Assembly (NCBI GenBank): GCA_028690255.1
Contig: JAQVBP010000012.1
Location: 5,449 to 31,027, forward strand
Length of the DNA stretch: 25,579 bases
Reading direction: 5' to 3'
Origin: Methanosarcinaceae archaeon
GTDB taxonomy: Archaea > Halobacteriota > Methanosarcinia > Methanosarcinales > Methanosarcinaceae
Made by a program: the position numbers and the translations under genes
The notes under the pieces: model-generated
Databases searched by the model: none
What the model was told of the DNA's origin: nothing
What the model saw: the letters and a program-made list of their open reading frames with translations, nothing else
In this document: positions 1 to 6,657 of the stretch, one piece after another
Layout: each line of letters begins with the position of its first letter
Position numbering within the stretch: position 1 is the stretch's first letter

Positions 1-165
1 TTTATCCGGTTCAGTATACTTTATCCGGTTCAGTATACATTATCCGGTTCAGTATACTTTATCCGGTTCAGTATACTTTATCCGGTTCAGTATACTTTAT
101 CCGGTTCAGTATACATTATCCGGTTCAGTATACTTTATCCGGTTCAGTATACATTATCCGGTTCA
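1..165. repeat. 19-bp tandem repeat array abutting hisI
   Basis: Eight complete 19-bp units and one 13-bp partial unit. The plus-strand unit is tttatccggttcagtatac, and the only variation seen is the first base (T in units 1, 2, 4, 5, 6, 8; A in units 3, 7 and the partial ninth). The array runs to the left edge, so its true length is unknown. There are no spacers, so it is not a CRISPR. On the minus strand the unit nearest hisI encodes the last residues of HisI (EPDNVY), and the TGA stop forms at the junction of two units. The array therefore looks like an expansion of the hisI 3' end. Each unit contains the palindrome agtatact. Confidence 0.95.
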
Positions 166-506
166 AAGACCTTCTCTCCGACAACTTTTCCGTCCAGGGT
201 CCGGAAGAAGCAGGACCTGTATCCCATGTGGCAGGCCCCTCCCACCTGTTCGACCAGGAGCAGCACGGAATCCAGGTCACAGTCGATCCGGATTTCCTTT
301 ATTTTCTGCAAATGCCCCGAGCTTTCACCTTTTTTCCAGAGCTTCTGTCGGCTCCTGCTCCAGAAATGGGCAAACCCTGTCTCAACGGTCTTTTCAAGGG
401 CCTCCCGGTCCATATAGGCGCACATAAGCACCTCTTTGCTTTCCCGGTCCTGGACTATGGCCTGGATAAGGCCATTTTCATATTTAAGACTGTCAAAGTC
501 AATCAT
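144..506 (-). CDS. hisI: phosphoribosyl-AMP cyclohydrolase (HisI)
   Basis: Cytoplasmic enzyme of histidine biosynthesis that opens the purine ring of phosphoribosyl-AMP. The 120-aa product has the usual length of the stand-alone archaeal/bacterial enzyme. It shows the family signatures: SKEVLMCAYMDREAL near the N-terminus, FWSRSRQKLWKKGESSG mid-protein, and the metal-binding IDCDLDS plus ACHMGYRSCFFR. The start is the ATG before IDFDSL. A TATA-like element lies about 25 bases upstream, so the mRNA is probably nearly leaderless. It follows the glycogen debranching gene on the same strand after 108 bases but seems to have its own promoter. Odd feature: the last six codons and the stop lie inside the 19-bp tandem array. 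No other his gene is in the window. Confidence 0.96.
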   Translation of the reverse strand: MIDFDSLKYENGLIQAIVQDRESKEVLMCAYMDREALEKTVETGFAHFWSRSRQKLWKKGESSGHLQKIKEIRIDCDLDSVLLLVEQVGGACHMGYRSCFFRTLDGKVVGEKVFEPDNVY

Positions 507-525
507 GCGCCTTAGATTAGTGCTG

Positions 526-540
526 TAGTATAAAAGTTAT
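526..540 (-). promoter_or_regulatory. TATA box for hisI
   Basis: Minus-strand TTTTATAC sits at 528-535, about 25 bases before the hisI ATG. This places the expected start of transcription at or very near the start codon. Confidence 0.5.
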
Positions 541-581
541 AGGGGAAAAGAAAAGGGAGATTATGGAGAAAAGGGGGATGT

Positions 582-600
582 AAAAATGCCAGAAAAATAC
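582..600 (-). terminator. T-rich terminator after the debranching gene
   Basis: On the minus strand two T5 runs (ATTTTTCTGGCATTTTTA) follow the debranching-enzyme stop by about 15-30 bases. U-rich tracts are sufficient termination signals in archaea. No strong stem was seen. Confidence 0.4.
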
Positions 601-614
601 CTGAATGTAAATAA

Positions 615-2627
615 TCAGGGTTTAATCCCGAGTACATCCTCCACATAGGCCCGGAGCACTTCCGAAACGCTCCAGGCCTGGGCAATGCAGCCGCCTGGGG
701 TGTAGGGAAAGTCCCCGTCAAAGACCTCGGAAATACTACCCATTCCGGCATCTTCCAGGTGTTTGTCAAAGCCAAGAAGAAGGGCTCTCATGTCTGCCCG
801 GCTCTTTTTTGAAGGGCTGTTGACCTTCATGTAGGCGCTAACGAAAGGGCCCAGCAACCAGGGCCAGACCGTGCCGTTGTGATAGGCAAGGTCCCTTTCT
901 TCCGGGCTCCCTCGATAGCTGCCCCTGTAATCAGGGTGGGCTCTGGAAAGGGTCCGGAGCCCGAAGGGGGTCAAAAGCTCGCGTTCCACCCGGTCCACGA
1001 TGGCCTTTTCTTTTTCAGTAGAGAGCAGGGTATTGGGAAGCGAGACTGCCAGGATCTGGTTAGGGCGGATTGCGGGGTCTTTGATAAGCTTGCCCTCCCC
1101 GTCTTCGTAAACGTAGTCAAAGAGGCAGTTTTCCTCCGGGTTCCAGAAAAGGGGCTCGAAGTTTTCGGCCGCCTTTTCGACCAGGGAGTCAAAAACTGAG
1201 GTATCTTTCCCCAGGAGGTTCCCGAGGGTTGAGGCGGTCTTTAAGGTGTTGTACCAGAGTGCATTGATCTCACAGGCCTTGCCAGCTCTCGGAGTTACCG
1301 CCCGGTCCCCTATTTTCGCATCCATCCAGGTAAGTTGCGGGCCCTGCCGGATCAGGCAGTCGGAGTCCATTTTGATTCCGAAATCCGTGCCTTTGCGGTA
1401 GTTTTCTATAATTGCTTCCAGACTTTTCCAGACAATTTTGAGAAAATCTATATCCTTCGTATAGGCATAGTAGCGGCCTAGGGCGTGGACAAACCAGAGG
1501 GAAGCGTCCACCGTGTTGTAGTCCGGCTCCACTACGATATCGGGGAAACGGTTAGGGATAAGCCCGTTTTTACTGTAAGTGGCAAAGGTTGTAAGAATTG
1601 CTTTCGCATCCTCGAAGCGGCGGGGGATAAGGCAGAGGCCGGGAAGGGCTATCATGGCATCCCGGCCCCAATCGGAAAACCAGGGGTAGCCTGCAATAAC
1701 CGTCTTTCTGCCGATACCCGGGCGTCTCACGATAAAGGGATCCGTGGCCCTGAGGAGGGCGAGAGCAAAGGGATCGGAAAGCTTCGAATTGAAAGCCAGG
1801 AGGTTTTTCCGGTAGACCGCCTTTGTGTAGAGGTCTTCGGCCTCTTCGAGGGAAAGGGAAGATAGGTCTTCCGTGGATGCCGCAACGAAAAAACGCAAAG
1901 TTCCTGCTTTGAGTTTAGTCTCATAAAAGCCCGGGTTATAGTTGTCTTCCCTAAAAGAAAGGCCTCTTTTTCGCTCCATATCATACTCAAAGTCATAGTA
2001 CCACATAGGGGCCGGGTGAAAATCAAGATCGGAAAAAAGCATAAAGGAAAAACCGTTTGAACTTTCCAGTTTCACTCCGTTTTTCAGGGGCTTTTCGGAA
2101 AAAACAAGGTCTTTCGAGTGGGTTGTACTGTGAAAACTCCGGGCGTTTACGAGAGGATAAAGCCTTATACGGGAGGGTGAAGAAGTTTTCTCTCCTGTAT
2201 TGTCTTCTTCCCGGCCTGTGATTTCATAGAGAAGGATTGTCGTGTTTTTGCCGTGGACCAGGAAAAGCTTTTTTTTGATCGTAAAGGGTCCTGCCTGAAA
2301 GGTCCAGGTCGGAAACGGGGCGAGAGTGAACTTTTCAAGGTATTGAAAACCTGTGGGGTGAACCGTGCCGGGATATCTGTGGGTTGCCAGACGGAAGACC
2401 CCTCCTTCCTGGGAAAGCTCCTCATCAAGAGAAGAAAAGAGAAGGGTCCTTCCCAGGGGTTCCCTGAAACCGGCAACTAACAGGCCATGGTAGGTCCTCG
2501 AATTGGCCCCTATAATAGAGGAGGAGGCATACCCTCCGAGCCCGTTTTCTACAAGCCACTCTTTTTCAATTCCCCTTTCATAAGAGGAAAAAGCCTCTAA
2601 TCCCAGCCGATTCCTGCTCATATTCAT
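615..2627 (-). CDS. glycogen debranching enzyme (amylo-alpha-1,6-glucosidase family)
   Basis: Hydrolyses alpha-1,6 branch points of glycogen; probably part of storage polysaccharide turnover. From the chosen start it is about 670 aa. The N-terminal domain carries WLVENGLGGYASSS and NSRTYHGLLVA, typical of the archaeal/bacterial debranching N-domain. The C-terminal (alpha/alpha)6 catalytic domain shows AGYPWFSDWGRDAMIALPGL and HNGTVWPWLLGPF. The open frame extends upstream to 2708. That extension is translated through a perfect 19-bp tandem duplication and a TATA box, so I place the start at the ATG at 2625-2627 (or 2619-2621). No clear ribosome binding site was seen. No glycogen synthase or amylase gene is adjacent in the window. 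Family assignment is firm; exact substrate and start are less so. Confidence 0.92.
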   Translation of the reverse strand: MNMSRNRLGLEAFSSYERGIEKEWLVENGLGGYASSSIIGANSRTYHGLLVAGFREPLGRTLLFSSLDEELSQEGGVFRLATHRYPGTVHPTGFQYLEKFTLAPFPTWTFQAGPFTIKKKLFLVHGKNTTILLYEITGREEDNTGEKTSSPSRIRLYPLVNARSFHSTTHSKDLVFSEKPLKNGVKLESSNGFSFMLFSDLDFHPAPMWYYDFEYDMERKRGLSFREDNYNPGFYETKLKAGTLRFFVAASTEDLSSLSLEEAEDLYTKAVYRKNLLAFNSKLSDPFALALLRATDPFIVRRPGIGRKTVIAGYPWFSDWGRDAMIALPGLCLIPRRFEDAKAILTTFATYSKNGLIPNRFPDIVVEPDYNTVDASLWFVHALGRYYAYTKDIDFLKIVWKSLEAIIENYRKGTDFGIKMDSDCLIRQGPQLTWMDAKIGDRAVTPRAGKACEINALWYNTLKTASTLGNLLGKDTSVFDSLVEKAAENFEPLFWNPEENCLFDYVYEDGEGKLIKDPAIRPNQILAVSLPNTLLSTEKEKAIVDRVERELLTPFGLRTLSRAHPDYRGSYRGSPEERDLAYHNGTVWPWLLGPFVSAYMKVNSPSKKSRADMRALLLGFDKHLEDAGMGSISEVFDGDFPYTPGGCIAQAWSVSEVLRAYVEDVLGIKP

Positions 2628-2630
2628 CAG

Positions 2631-2668
2631 TTTATGTATTGATTTCTTATTTATGTATTGATTTCTTA
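2631..2668. repeat. perfect 19-bp tandem duplication
   Basis: tttatgtattgatttctta occurs twice head to tail (2631-2649, 2650-2668), between the TATA box and the likely start codon of the debranching gene. It would lengthen the 5' leader by 19 bases. Confidence 0.9.
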
Positions 2669-2674
2669 TATACC
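2664..2674 (-). promoter_or_regulatory. TATA box for the debranching gene
   Basis: Minus-strand GTATATAAG lies about 42 bases before the ATG at 2627, giving an expected transcript start near 2642. It is inside the longer open frame, which argues against the upstream start codons. Confidence 0.5.
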
Positions 2675-2809
2675 TGTACATCCGCATATCTGGTGTACTC
2701 TCACGCACATGGAAACAAGGGCTTCAAAAAGTTGAAAACCCCAAAAAACGTCCCTTAATTTACGGAAAGTAGGGTCTCAGACATAAAGTATTTTAGTTTT
2801 GTAAGATAT

Positions 2810-3979
2810 ATGCAAATGAGAATTATGAAAGAAGACCTTCTAAAACTCCTTGAGTACATTTTCAAATCCTCCGATTTCAGCGTCACAAAATCCGGGCCGT
2901 ATGACATCATTGTTGAGAAAAATGGGTACCAGTCCTTTGTCATGTGTTCCCTGCAACCTGATTATGAGGAAATAAAGACCTTTTCTCGAAAAATAGACGA
3001 AAACACAGGAATCTATGTAATAACCAGAAAGACTACTAATGAACTGAACGAATACGCAAATAATCTTCGGATACAGATATGGGACCGGGACGAATTGTCC
3101 CTGCAAATAGGAAAGGCTTTCCTGCAAAACATGGAAAAAAAGGCAGGTAAGCTTAAGGAGTCCGAAATCCCTGGGAAAAAGGCCGGTAATGTCACGGTTC
3201 CCCCTGCAGGGGAAACGAGATACAGGAAAAGCGCAGATAAATCGCAGGCTGATTTCGGGATCGGGCTTACGCCACTGGAAGAAATGAACTCCGATACTGA
3301 GAGGTCCGAGCTGAAAAGCACAGAGGAGAAGGAGATTACGGAAATCGGATGGGGGATAAAGAACGAGAATGAAGATAAAATGCCGGAAAATCCCGAAAGG
3401 CCTTCCGAAGAGTCCTATGAAGTTTTGAATATAAAATCGACTGAACCGAGTGTTTCAAAACAACAGGCCATTAACCTTGCAAAGTCCCATCTGGGTAACC
3501 CGAGAGACGCAGTCCTGAAGTTTGTGCCTTTCTGGAAATACGAGTATAGCGTCGAAGTTGAAAAGAGGATTAAGTCCAAGGTCCTGAGCATTGTGGGGGA
3601 TGGAGAAGGCTGCTTTAATGCCCTTAACAAGAGAAAGGAAGAGATGAAATTTGAAGAGATGAAAAACCCCACCCGGGTCCCTCCCGTCGTATATGAGGTT
3701 AAAAGACCCATGGTCGATAAAAATGAGGCCCGAAGGCATCTCATGGAGTTGATAATTGAAGAAAACACCAGGGAGATGCGCTTCAACAATACCAAAGGGC
3801 AGGCCATCATCTATGAACAGAGATGCATAAAACCGCGCCCTGAGGACATTGAATTGCAAATTGAGCTTGTATATGTCCCGATCTGGGAAGTCAAGGGCAA
3901 AAGAAACTCTCTTGAGATTAATGCCTGCACATCTCAGATTCTTGAAGAACCCATGGACGAGGATGCCGAGTTCCTGTGA
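2810..3979 (+). CDS. conserved hypothetical protein, possible nuclease-fold N-domain with duplicated C-terminal domain
   Basis: I do not recognise a named family. The 389-aa product is hydrophilic with no membrane segment. Residues 1-110 have an alternating helix/strand pattern with YDIIVEKNG then QSFVMC and IYVITRKTT, reminiscent of Mrr-like or Holliday-junction-resolvase restriction-endonuclease folds; this is a weak resemblance only. Residues about 115-205 are charged and low in complexity, likely a flexible linker. Residues about 220-380 contain two related segments: KQQAINLAKSHL with FVPFWKYEYSVEVEKR, then KNEARRHLMELI with VYVPIWEVKGKR. This suggests an internal duplication. Three in-frame ATGs (2810, 2816, 2825) are possible starts. 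There is no clear ribosome binding site, and a TATA-like stretch at about 2783-2795 suggests a nearly leaderless mRNA. It is divergent from the debranching gene. Confidence 0.8.
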   Translation: MQMRIMKEDLLKLLEYIFKSSDFSVTKSGPYDIIVEKNGYQSFVMCSLQPDYEEIKTFSRKIDENTGIYVITRKTTNELNEYANNLRIQIWDRDELSLQIGKAFLQNMEKKAGKLKESEIPGKKAGNVTVPPAGETRYRKSADKSQADFGIGLTPLEEMNSDTERSELKSTEEKEITEIGWGIKNENEDKMPENPERPSEESYEVLNIKSTEPSVSKQQAINLAKSHLGNPRDAVLKFVPFWKYEYSVEVEKRIKSKVLSIVGDGEGCFNALNKRKEEMKFEEMKNPTRVPPVVYEVKRPMVDKNEARRHLMELIIEENTREMRFNNTKGQAIIYEQRCIKPRPEDIELQIELVYVPIWEVKGKRNSLEINACTSQILEEPMDEDAEFL

Positions 3980-4071
3980 ATTACAGCTGTATCCGTTATT
4001 TTTCGATGTCGGTGAAATAAGGTGCTTAAAGAAGGAAAAGTTCTTTCCTCTGTAATGCATTTTTATCGATG

Positions 4072-4088
4072 GAAATATATATAAATAA
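4072..4088 (+). promoter_or_regulatory. strong TATA box in the 3980-4430 gap
   Basis: GGAAATATATATAAATA is a good archaeal BRE/TATA match. Expected transcript start is near 4105, so it would give the iscA-like gene a leader of about 325 bases, or serve a separate small transcript. The 3980-4430 gap otherwise holds only AT-rich sequence, a 35-codon open frame at 4126-4233 without a good ribosome binding site, and the 17-bp repeats. Confidence 0.5.
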
Positions 4089-4330
4089 TGACGTACAATT
4101 ATAACTACGCAGATTTTAGATAGAGATGAGGGTGATTTTCAAAGTTGTCCTCCGGGATAAAGCATATCTTAATATATTATATTTGAAGAAAGTGTTATCT
4201 CAAATTGGAAAAAAAGATGCCAATCCCGCATAAGCATTATAATGTATTAAATGCAAGACTATACCGATATTTGAGAGTTAACACATTGTCAAACGTGCCC
4301 GATAAGGAAAACAATGACCTTCAAATAACT

Positions 4331-4397
4331 CTTAATTAATCTTAATTCTTAATTAATCTTAATTCTTAATTAATCTTAATTCTTAATTAATCTTAAT
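4331..4397. repeat. 17-bp AT-rich tandem repeats
   Basis: Three perfect copies of cttaattaatcttaatt (4331-4347, 4348-4364, 4365-4381) and a 16-base fourth copy (4382-4397). They end 33 bases before the start codon of the iscA-like gene, within its leader or promoter. Confidence 0.93.
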
Positions 4398-4430
4398 ATC
4401 TTTAATTCAAAAAAATAAAGAGGAAATTAA

Positions 4431-4745
4431 ATGATTGAAGTTACAGACAAAGCCGCTGCAGAACTGAAAGCCATACTTGAAACCGATGAAAAAGACGTAG
4501 CCCTCAGGATCTATGTTGCAGGAGTGGCCTGCAGTGGAATTCAATATGGGCTTGCCCTTGATGAGGAAGAAAAGGAAGATGACATCAAGATTGAAAGCAA
4601 CGGTATCAAACTCGTGATGACAAAGGACGTCGAAGAGGGACTTGCCGAGGGCAAAATCGACTTCATCGAGGATGAAAACGGAAAAGGATTCCTGATTCGC
4701 ACCCCCAACGTAGGCGGCTGCGGGACCTGCGGTAGCTGCCATTAA
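4431..4745 (+). CDS. IscA/HesB-like iron-sulfur cluster assembly protein
   Basis: Small (104 aa) soluble protein of the HesB/IscA/SufA family, likely an Fe-S or iron carrier in cluster assembly. Evidence: the family start IEVTDKAAAELKAIL, then LRIYVAGVACSGIQYGLAL with Cys34, and a C-terminal GGCGTCGSCH (Cys97, Cys100, Cys103). Canonical IscA has one early cysteine and a CGCG-type tail; here the tail is CGTCGSC, a variant spacing with three cysteines. The ATG at 4431 is preceded by GAGGAAAT. It lies 123 bases upstream of NAC on the same strand. Upstream are the 17-bp tandem repeats. No sufBC or iscSU gene is adjacent. Confidence 0.9.
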   Translation: MIEVTDKAAAELKAILETDEKDVALRIYVAGVACSGIQYGLALDEEEKEDDIKIESNGIKLVMTKDVEEGLAEGKIDFIEDENGKGFLIRTPNVGGCGTCGSCH

Positions 4746-4809
4746 GCCTGCCGAAAAAAAAGAGATTATAAAAAACGAACATGATATTCTTCGAATAACA
4801 TGTAAAAAA

Positions 4810-4834
4810 ATGAAAGTACACATTGCACTTTCAT
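4810..4834 (+). terminator. hairpin between iscA-like gene and NAC
   Basis: Perfect 8-bp inverted repeat ATGAAAGT / ACTTTCAT with a 9-base loop. It may end the upstream transcript or form part of the NAC leader; there is no T-run directly after it. Confidence 0.4.
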
Positions 4835-4868
4835 GCTAAAAGACTGAAAAATAGGAGGTGAGGATCTT

Positions 4869-5222
4869 ATGCTTCCAGGTATGGGAGGCCGGGGAATGAA
4901 CCCGGCCAAAATGAAACAGATGATGAAACAGATGGGAATTGACATTAAGGAAGTCAAGGACGTCGAAGAAGTCGTGATAAAAACCGCTGATTCCAATATA
5001 ATCATCGAAAACGCAAACGTCACGATCATGAGGGCTCAGGGCTCCGACACCTACCAGATTGTGGGCGATGTAAAGGAAGTCCCGAAGGAGCTGGAAATTC
5101 CCGAAGAGGATGTCCAGCTTGTCATGGAGCAGACAGGTGTTTCCGAAAAAGAGGCACGTGAGGCCCTTAAAACTTCAAATGGAGATCTGGCAGAAGCCAT
5201 TGTGGCTCTTTCCTCTGCCTGA
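4869..5222 (+). CDS. nascent polypeptide-associated complex protein (archaeal NAC)
   Basis: Ribosome-bound factor that contacts emerging nascent chains; the archaeal form is a homodimer related to eukaryotic NAC alpha. The 117-aa length is normal for the family. The N-terminus is Met/Gly-rich (MLPGMGGRGMNPAKMKQMMKQMG), followed by the beta-rich NAC domain (about 30-75, with VVIKTADSNIIIENANVTIM and TYQIVGD). A C-terminal UBA domain follows (about 78-117, VQLVMEQTGVSEKEAREAL and GDLAEAIVAL). The start is fixed by AGGAGGTGA at 4853-4861, a near-perfect match to the 16S 3' end with 7-base spacing. A T6 run just after the stop (5227-5232) is a likely terminator. Confidence 0.96.
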   Translation: MLPGMGGRGMNPAKMKQMMKQMGIDIKEVKDVEEVVIKTADSNIIIENANVTIMRAQGSDTYQIVGDVKEVPKELEIPEEDVQLVMEQTGVSEKEAREALKTSNGDLAEAIVALSSA

Positions 5223-5706
5223 TTCCTTTTTTAACTTATTTCAAATATTCAATTTTGAATCGCCCTGCTTGCAGGCATAAGAATCTGCGATTTTTCCACG
5301 ACCTTCGCCTTCGATTCTGGAGCAGTTTTGTACCTCCGGAAGAAGGGACGACGATCATGTGGTGTCGTTTTGTATCTGGATGATATTATATAATTATCAA
5401 AAAGAATCAGAATGGCTCCTTAAGCTTTTTTAGCACGAAAGTACTTTCAAGTACTTCATTTATTTGTGCCTGTTACTCGAAGAGATCCATATTAGTTTTT
5501 TATCTTTTTTCTACTGCCGAAGTCAACCTGCACCTGGTTCCAAAAACAGAAGCAAAAGATATATTGGATCTTTGATCATGAAAACATCAACCATGCAGCA
5601 TGGACGACGGAATTTCATCATTTCTTAATCATTTGAAAACATGAGCCAAAAAAGGTTTAAAATTCTGAGTATCTCTTTTTCAAGATACCTATTACCAAAA
5701 GTTTAG
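5223..5706. other. gene-less interval with T-run and palindromes
   Basis: No coding frame is supported. It holds the T6 run at 5227-5232 (probable NAC terminator) and a CCTGC/GCAGG micro-hairpin near 5262-5273. It also holds a perfect 12-bp palindrome GAAAGTACTTTC (5437-5448) followed at once by AAGTACTT (5449-5456). The two AAGTACTT palindromes are thus exactly 10 bp apart. The remainder is AT-rich downstream sequence of the tRNA-Leu array. Confidence 0.55.
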
Positions 5707-5791
5707 TGCGAGAGGTGGGATTCGAACCCACGGACTCCTACAAGACTAGGCCCTCAACCTAGCGCCTTTGACCGGGCTGGGCAACCCTCGC
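5707..5791 (-). tRNA. tRNA-Leu(GAG), copy 3 in transcription order
   Basis: 85-base class II tRNA: acceptor GCGAGGG/CTCTCGC (one G-U), anticodon stem CTAGG/CCTAG with loop TTGAGGG (anticodon GAG at 5753-5755), long variable arm, T-arm GTGGGTTCGAATCCCAC. Discriminator A; CCA is not encoded. Reads CUC and CUU. Identical to the two upstream copies. Confidence 0.96.
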
Positions 5792-5900
5792 TTACCGGGA
5801 AAATACCGATACAACTGAACAACTGAATTAATAATTATTGGCAGGATTTCAAAAAACCTGTATTAGGTTGAAAACCTGATACATCAACAGAAAAGTTTAG

Positions 5901-5985
5901 TGCGAGAGGTGGGATTCGAACCCACGGACTCCTACAAGACTAGGCCCTCAACCTAGCGCCTTTGACCGGGCTGGGCAACCCTCGC
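5901..5985 (-). tRNA. tRNA-Leu(GAG), copy 2
   Basis: Sequence identical to the copy at 5707-5791, with anticodon GAG, class II variable arm and no encoded CCA. It is separated from its neighbours by near-identical 109-base spacers, without an obvious TATA box of its own, so it is probably co-transcribed with the other copies. Confidence 0.96.
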
Positions 5986-6094
5986 TTACCGAGAAAATAC
6001 CGATACAACTGAACAACTGAATTAATAATTACTGGCAGGATTTTAAAAGACCTGTATTAGGTTAAAAACCCGATACATCAACAGAAAAGTTTGG

Positions 6095-6179
6095 TGCGAG
6101 AGGTGGGATTCGAACCCACGGACTCCTACAAGACTAGGCCCTCAACCTAGCGCCTTTGACCGGGCTGGGCAACCCTCGC
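6095..6179 (-). tRNA. tRNA-Leu(GAG), copy 1 (promoter-proximal)
   Basis: Identical to the other two copies. It is nearest the TATA box at 6235-6245 and therefore first in the likely common transcript. Confidence 0.96.
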
Positions 6180-6234
6180 TTACCGATTATATCTTATTCC
6201 AGCATCGCGCTGCACTCCCTTGAATAGCAGCAGC

Positions 6235-6245
6235 AATATATAAAC
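6235..6245 (-). promoter_or_regulatory. TATA box for the tRNA-Leu array
   Basis: Minus-strand GTTTATATATT, about 56-66 bases before the first tRNA. Expected initiation is near 6210, giving a roughly 30-base 5' leader removed by RNase P. Confidence 0.6.
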
Positions 6246-6440
6246 ATTTCGAGTGGATGGGTTTGATCGCATGGATTTTTTTTATATGTAAGAAGGAAAA
6301 ATAAAAAAATCGAGAAAAAAATAAAAAATACCTGAAAATAATAATAAAACACACAGGGCTTTCATCCATAATTTCGTATGAATCCCGGAAACTCCCGATT
6401 CTTCCGGCAGGACCGATGTAGTCAATTAAAACTCAGGCTG

Positions 6441-6492
6441 GTCAATCAAGGCTTGCCGAAACAAGCCTCCCTCTTTAATGGGGGTTATTGAC
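6441..6492 (+). mobile_element. decayed IS200/IS605-type right end (omegaRNA-scaffold-like)
   Basis: A compact three-stem structure: outer GTCAAT (6441-6446) with ATTGAC (6487-6492), a perfect hairpin AGGCTTG/CAAGCCT (6449-6455, 6462-6468), and a CCC/GGG hairpin around TCTTTAAT. The order 'AAGCCTCCCTCTTTA...GGGG..TTATTGAC' resembles the 3' ends of archaeal IS605/IS1341 elements, where the right end doubles as the TnpB guide RNA scaffold. No tnpA or tnpB frame is present here, so if correct it is a relic or a minimal derivative. The resemblance is from memory of the family, not from a search. Confidence 0.4.
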
Positions 6493-6589
6493 GCGGTTCC
6501 ATAGAGACAAAAGTTCCCGAATAAAAATTAAAGAGCGGTAAAATAAGGCCCTGAAACAGGAACCTGGCTCTAAGTCTTTCCTTAGATGG

Positions 6590-6652
6590 AAGAGGGGGAG
6601 AAAAGGCCTGGGCCCTCCTCTTTGTTTCTCTACGTGAACAAAAAACGAAAGA
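6590..6652 (-). terminator. terminator region of the uS13-RpoD operon
   Basis: Just after the rpoD stop the minus strand has TTTCGTTTTTTGTT (T6 opposite 6640-6645). About 20 bases further is a stem AAGAGG-GGG (6590-6598) / CCC-T-CCTCTT (6613-6622) with one bulge. Between this and the IS605-like relic (6493-6589) only short hairpins such as CCTG-aaa-CAGG and CTAAG/CTTAG are visible. Confidence 0.5.
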
Positions 6653-6657
6653 CGGCT

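Larger units (their letters stand above)
5707..6185. repeat. 194-bp tandem triplication carrying tRNA-Leu
   Basis: The three tRNA genes start at 5707, 5901 and 6095, an exact 194-base period. The two 109-base spacers differ at only a handful of positions, while the tRNA bodies are identical. The sixth base past the 5' end of the last copy (ttaccg) marks the end of similarity. Confidence 0.93.

Noticed and set aside
1..165. CRISPR array
   Set aside because: Units of 19 bp follow each other directly with no spacers; it is a simple tandem repeat.
228..515. Plus-strand frames opposite hisI and many long frames opposite GC-rich genes
   Set aside because: They are shadows without family signatures or ribosome binding sites and lie across well-recognised genes.
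2628..2708. N-terminal 27 codons of the debranching enzyme frame
   Set aside because: They run through a TATA box and a 19-bp tandem duplication and resemble no part of the family.
4126..4233. Small protein of 35 codons beginning MRVIFKVVLRDK
   Set aside because: It has no good ribosome binding site and no recognisable motif; kept only as a possibility in the leader finding.
6380..6640. RNase P RNA or SRP RNA because of many short hairpins
   Set aside because: None of the conserved core sequences of either RNA that I know is present; the better match is an IS605-type end plus terminator stems.
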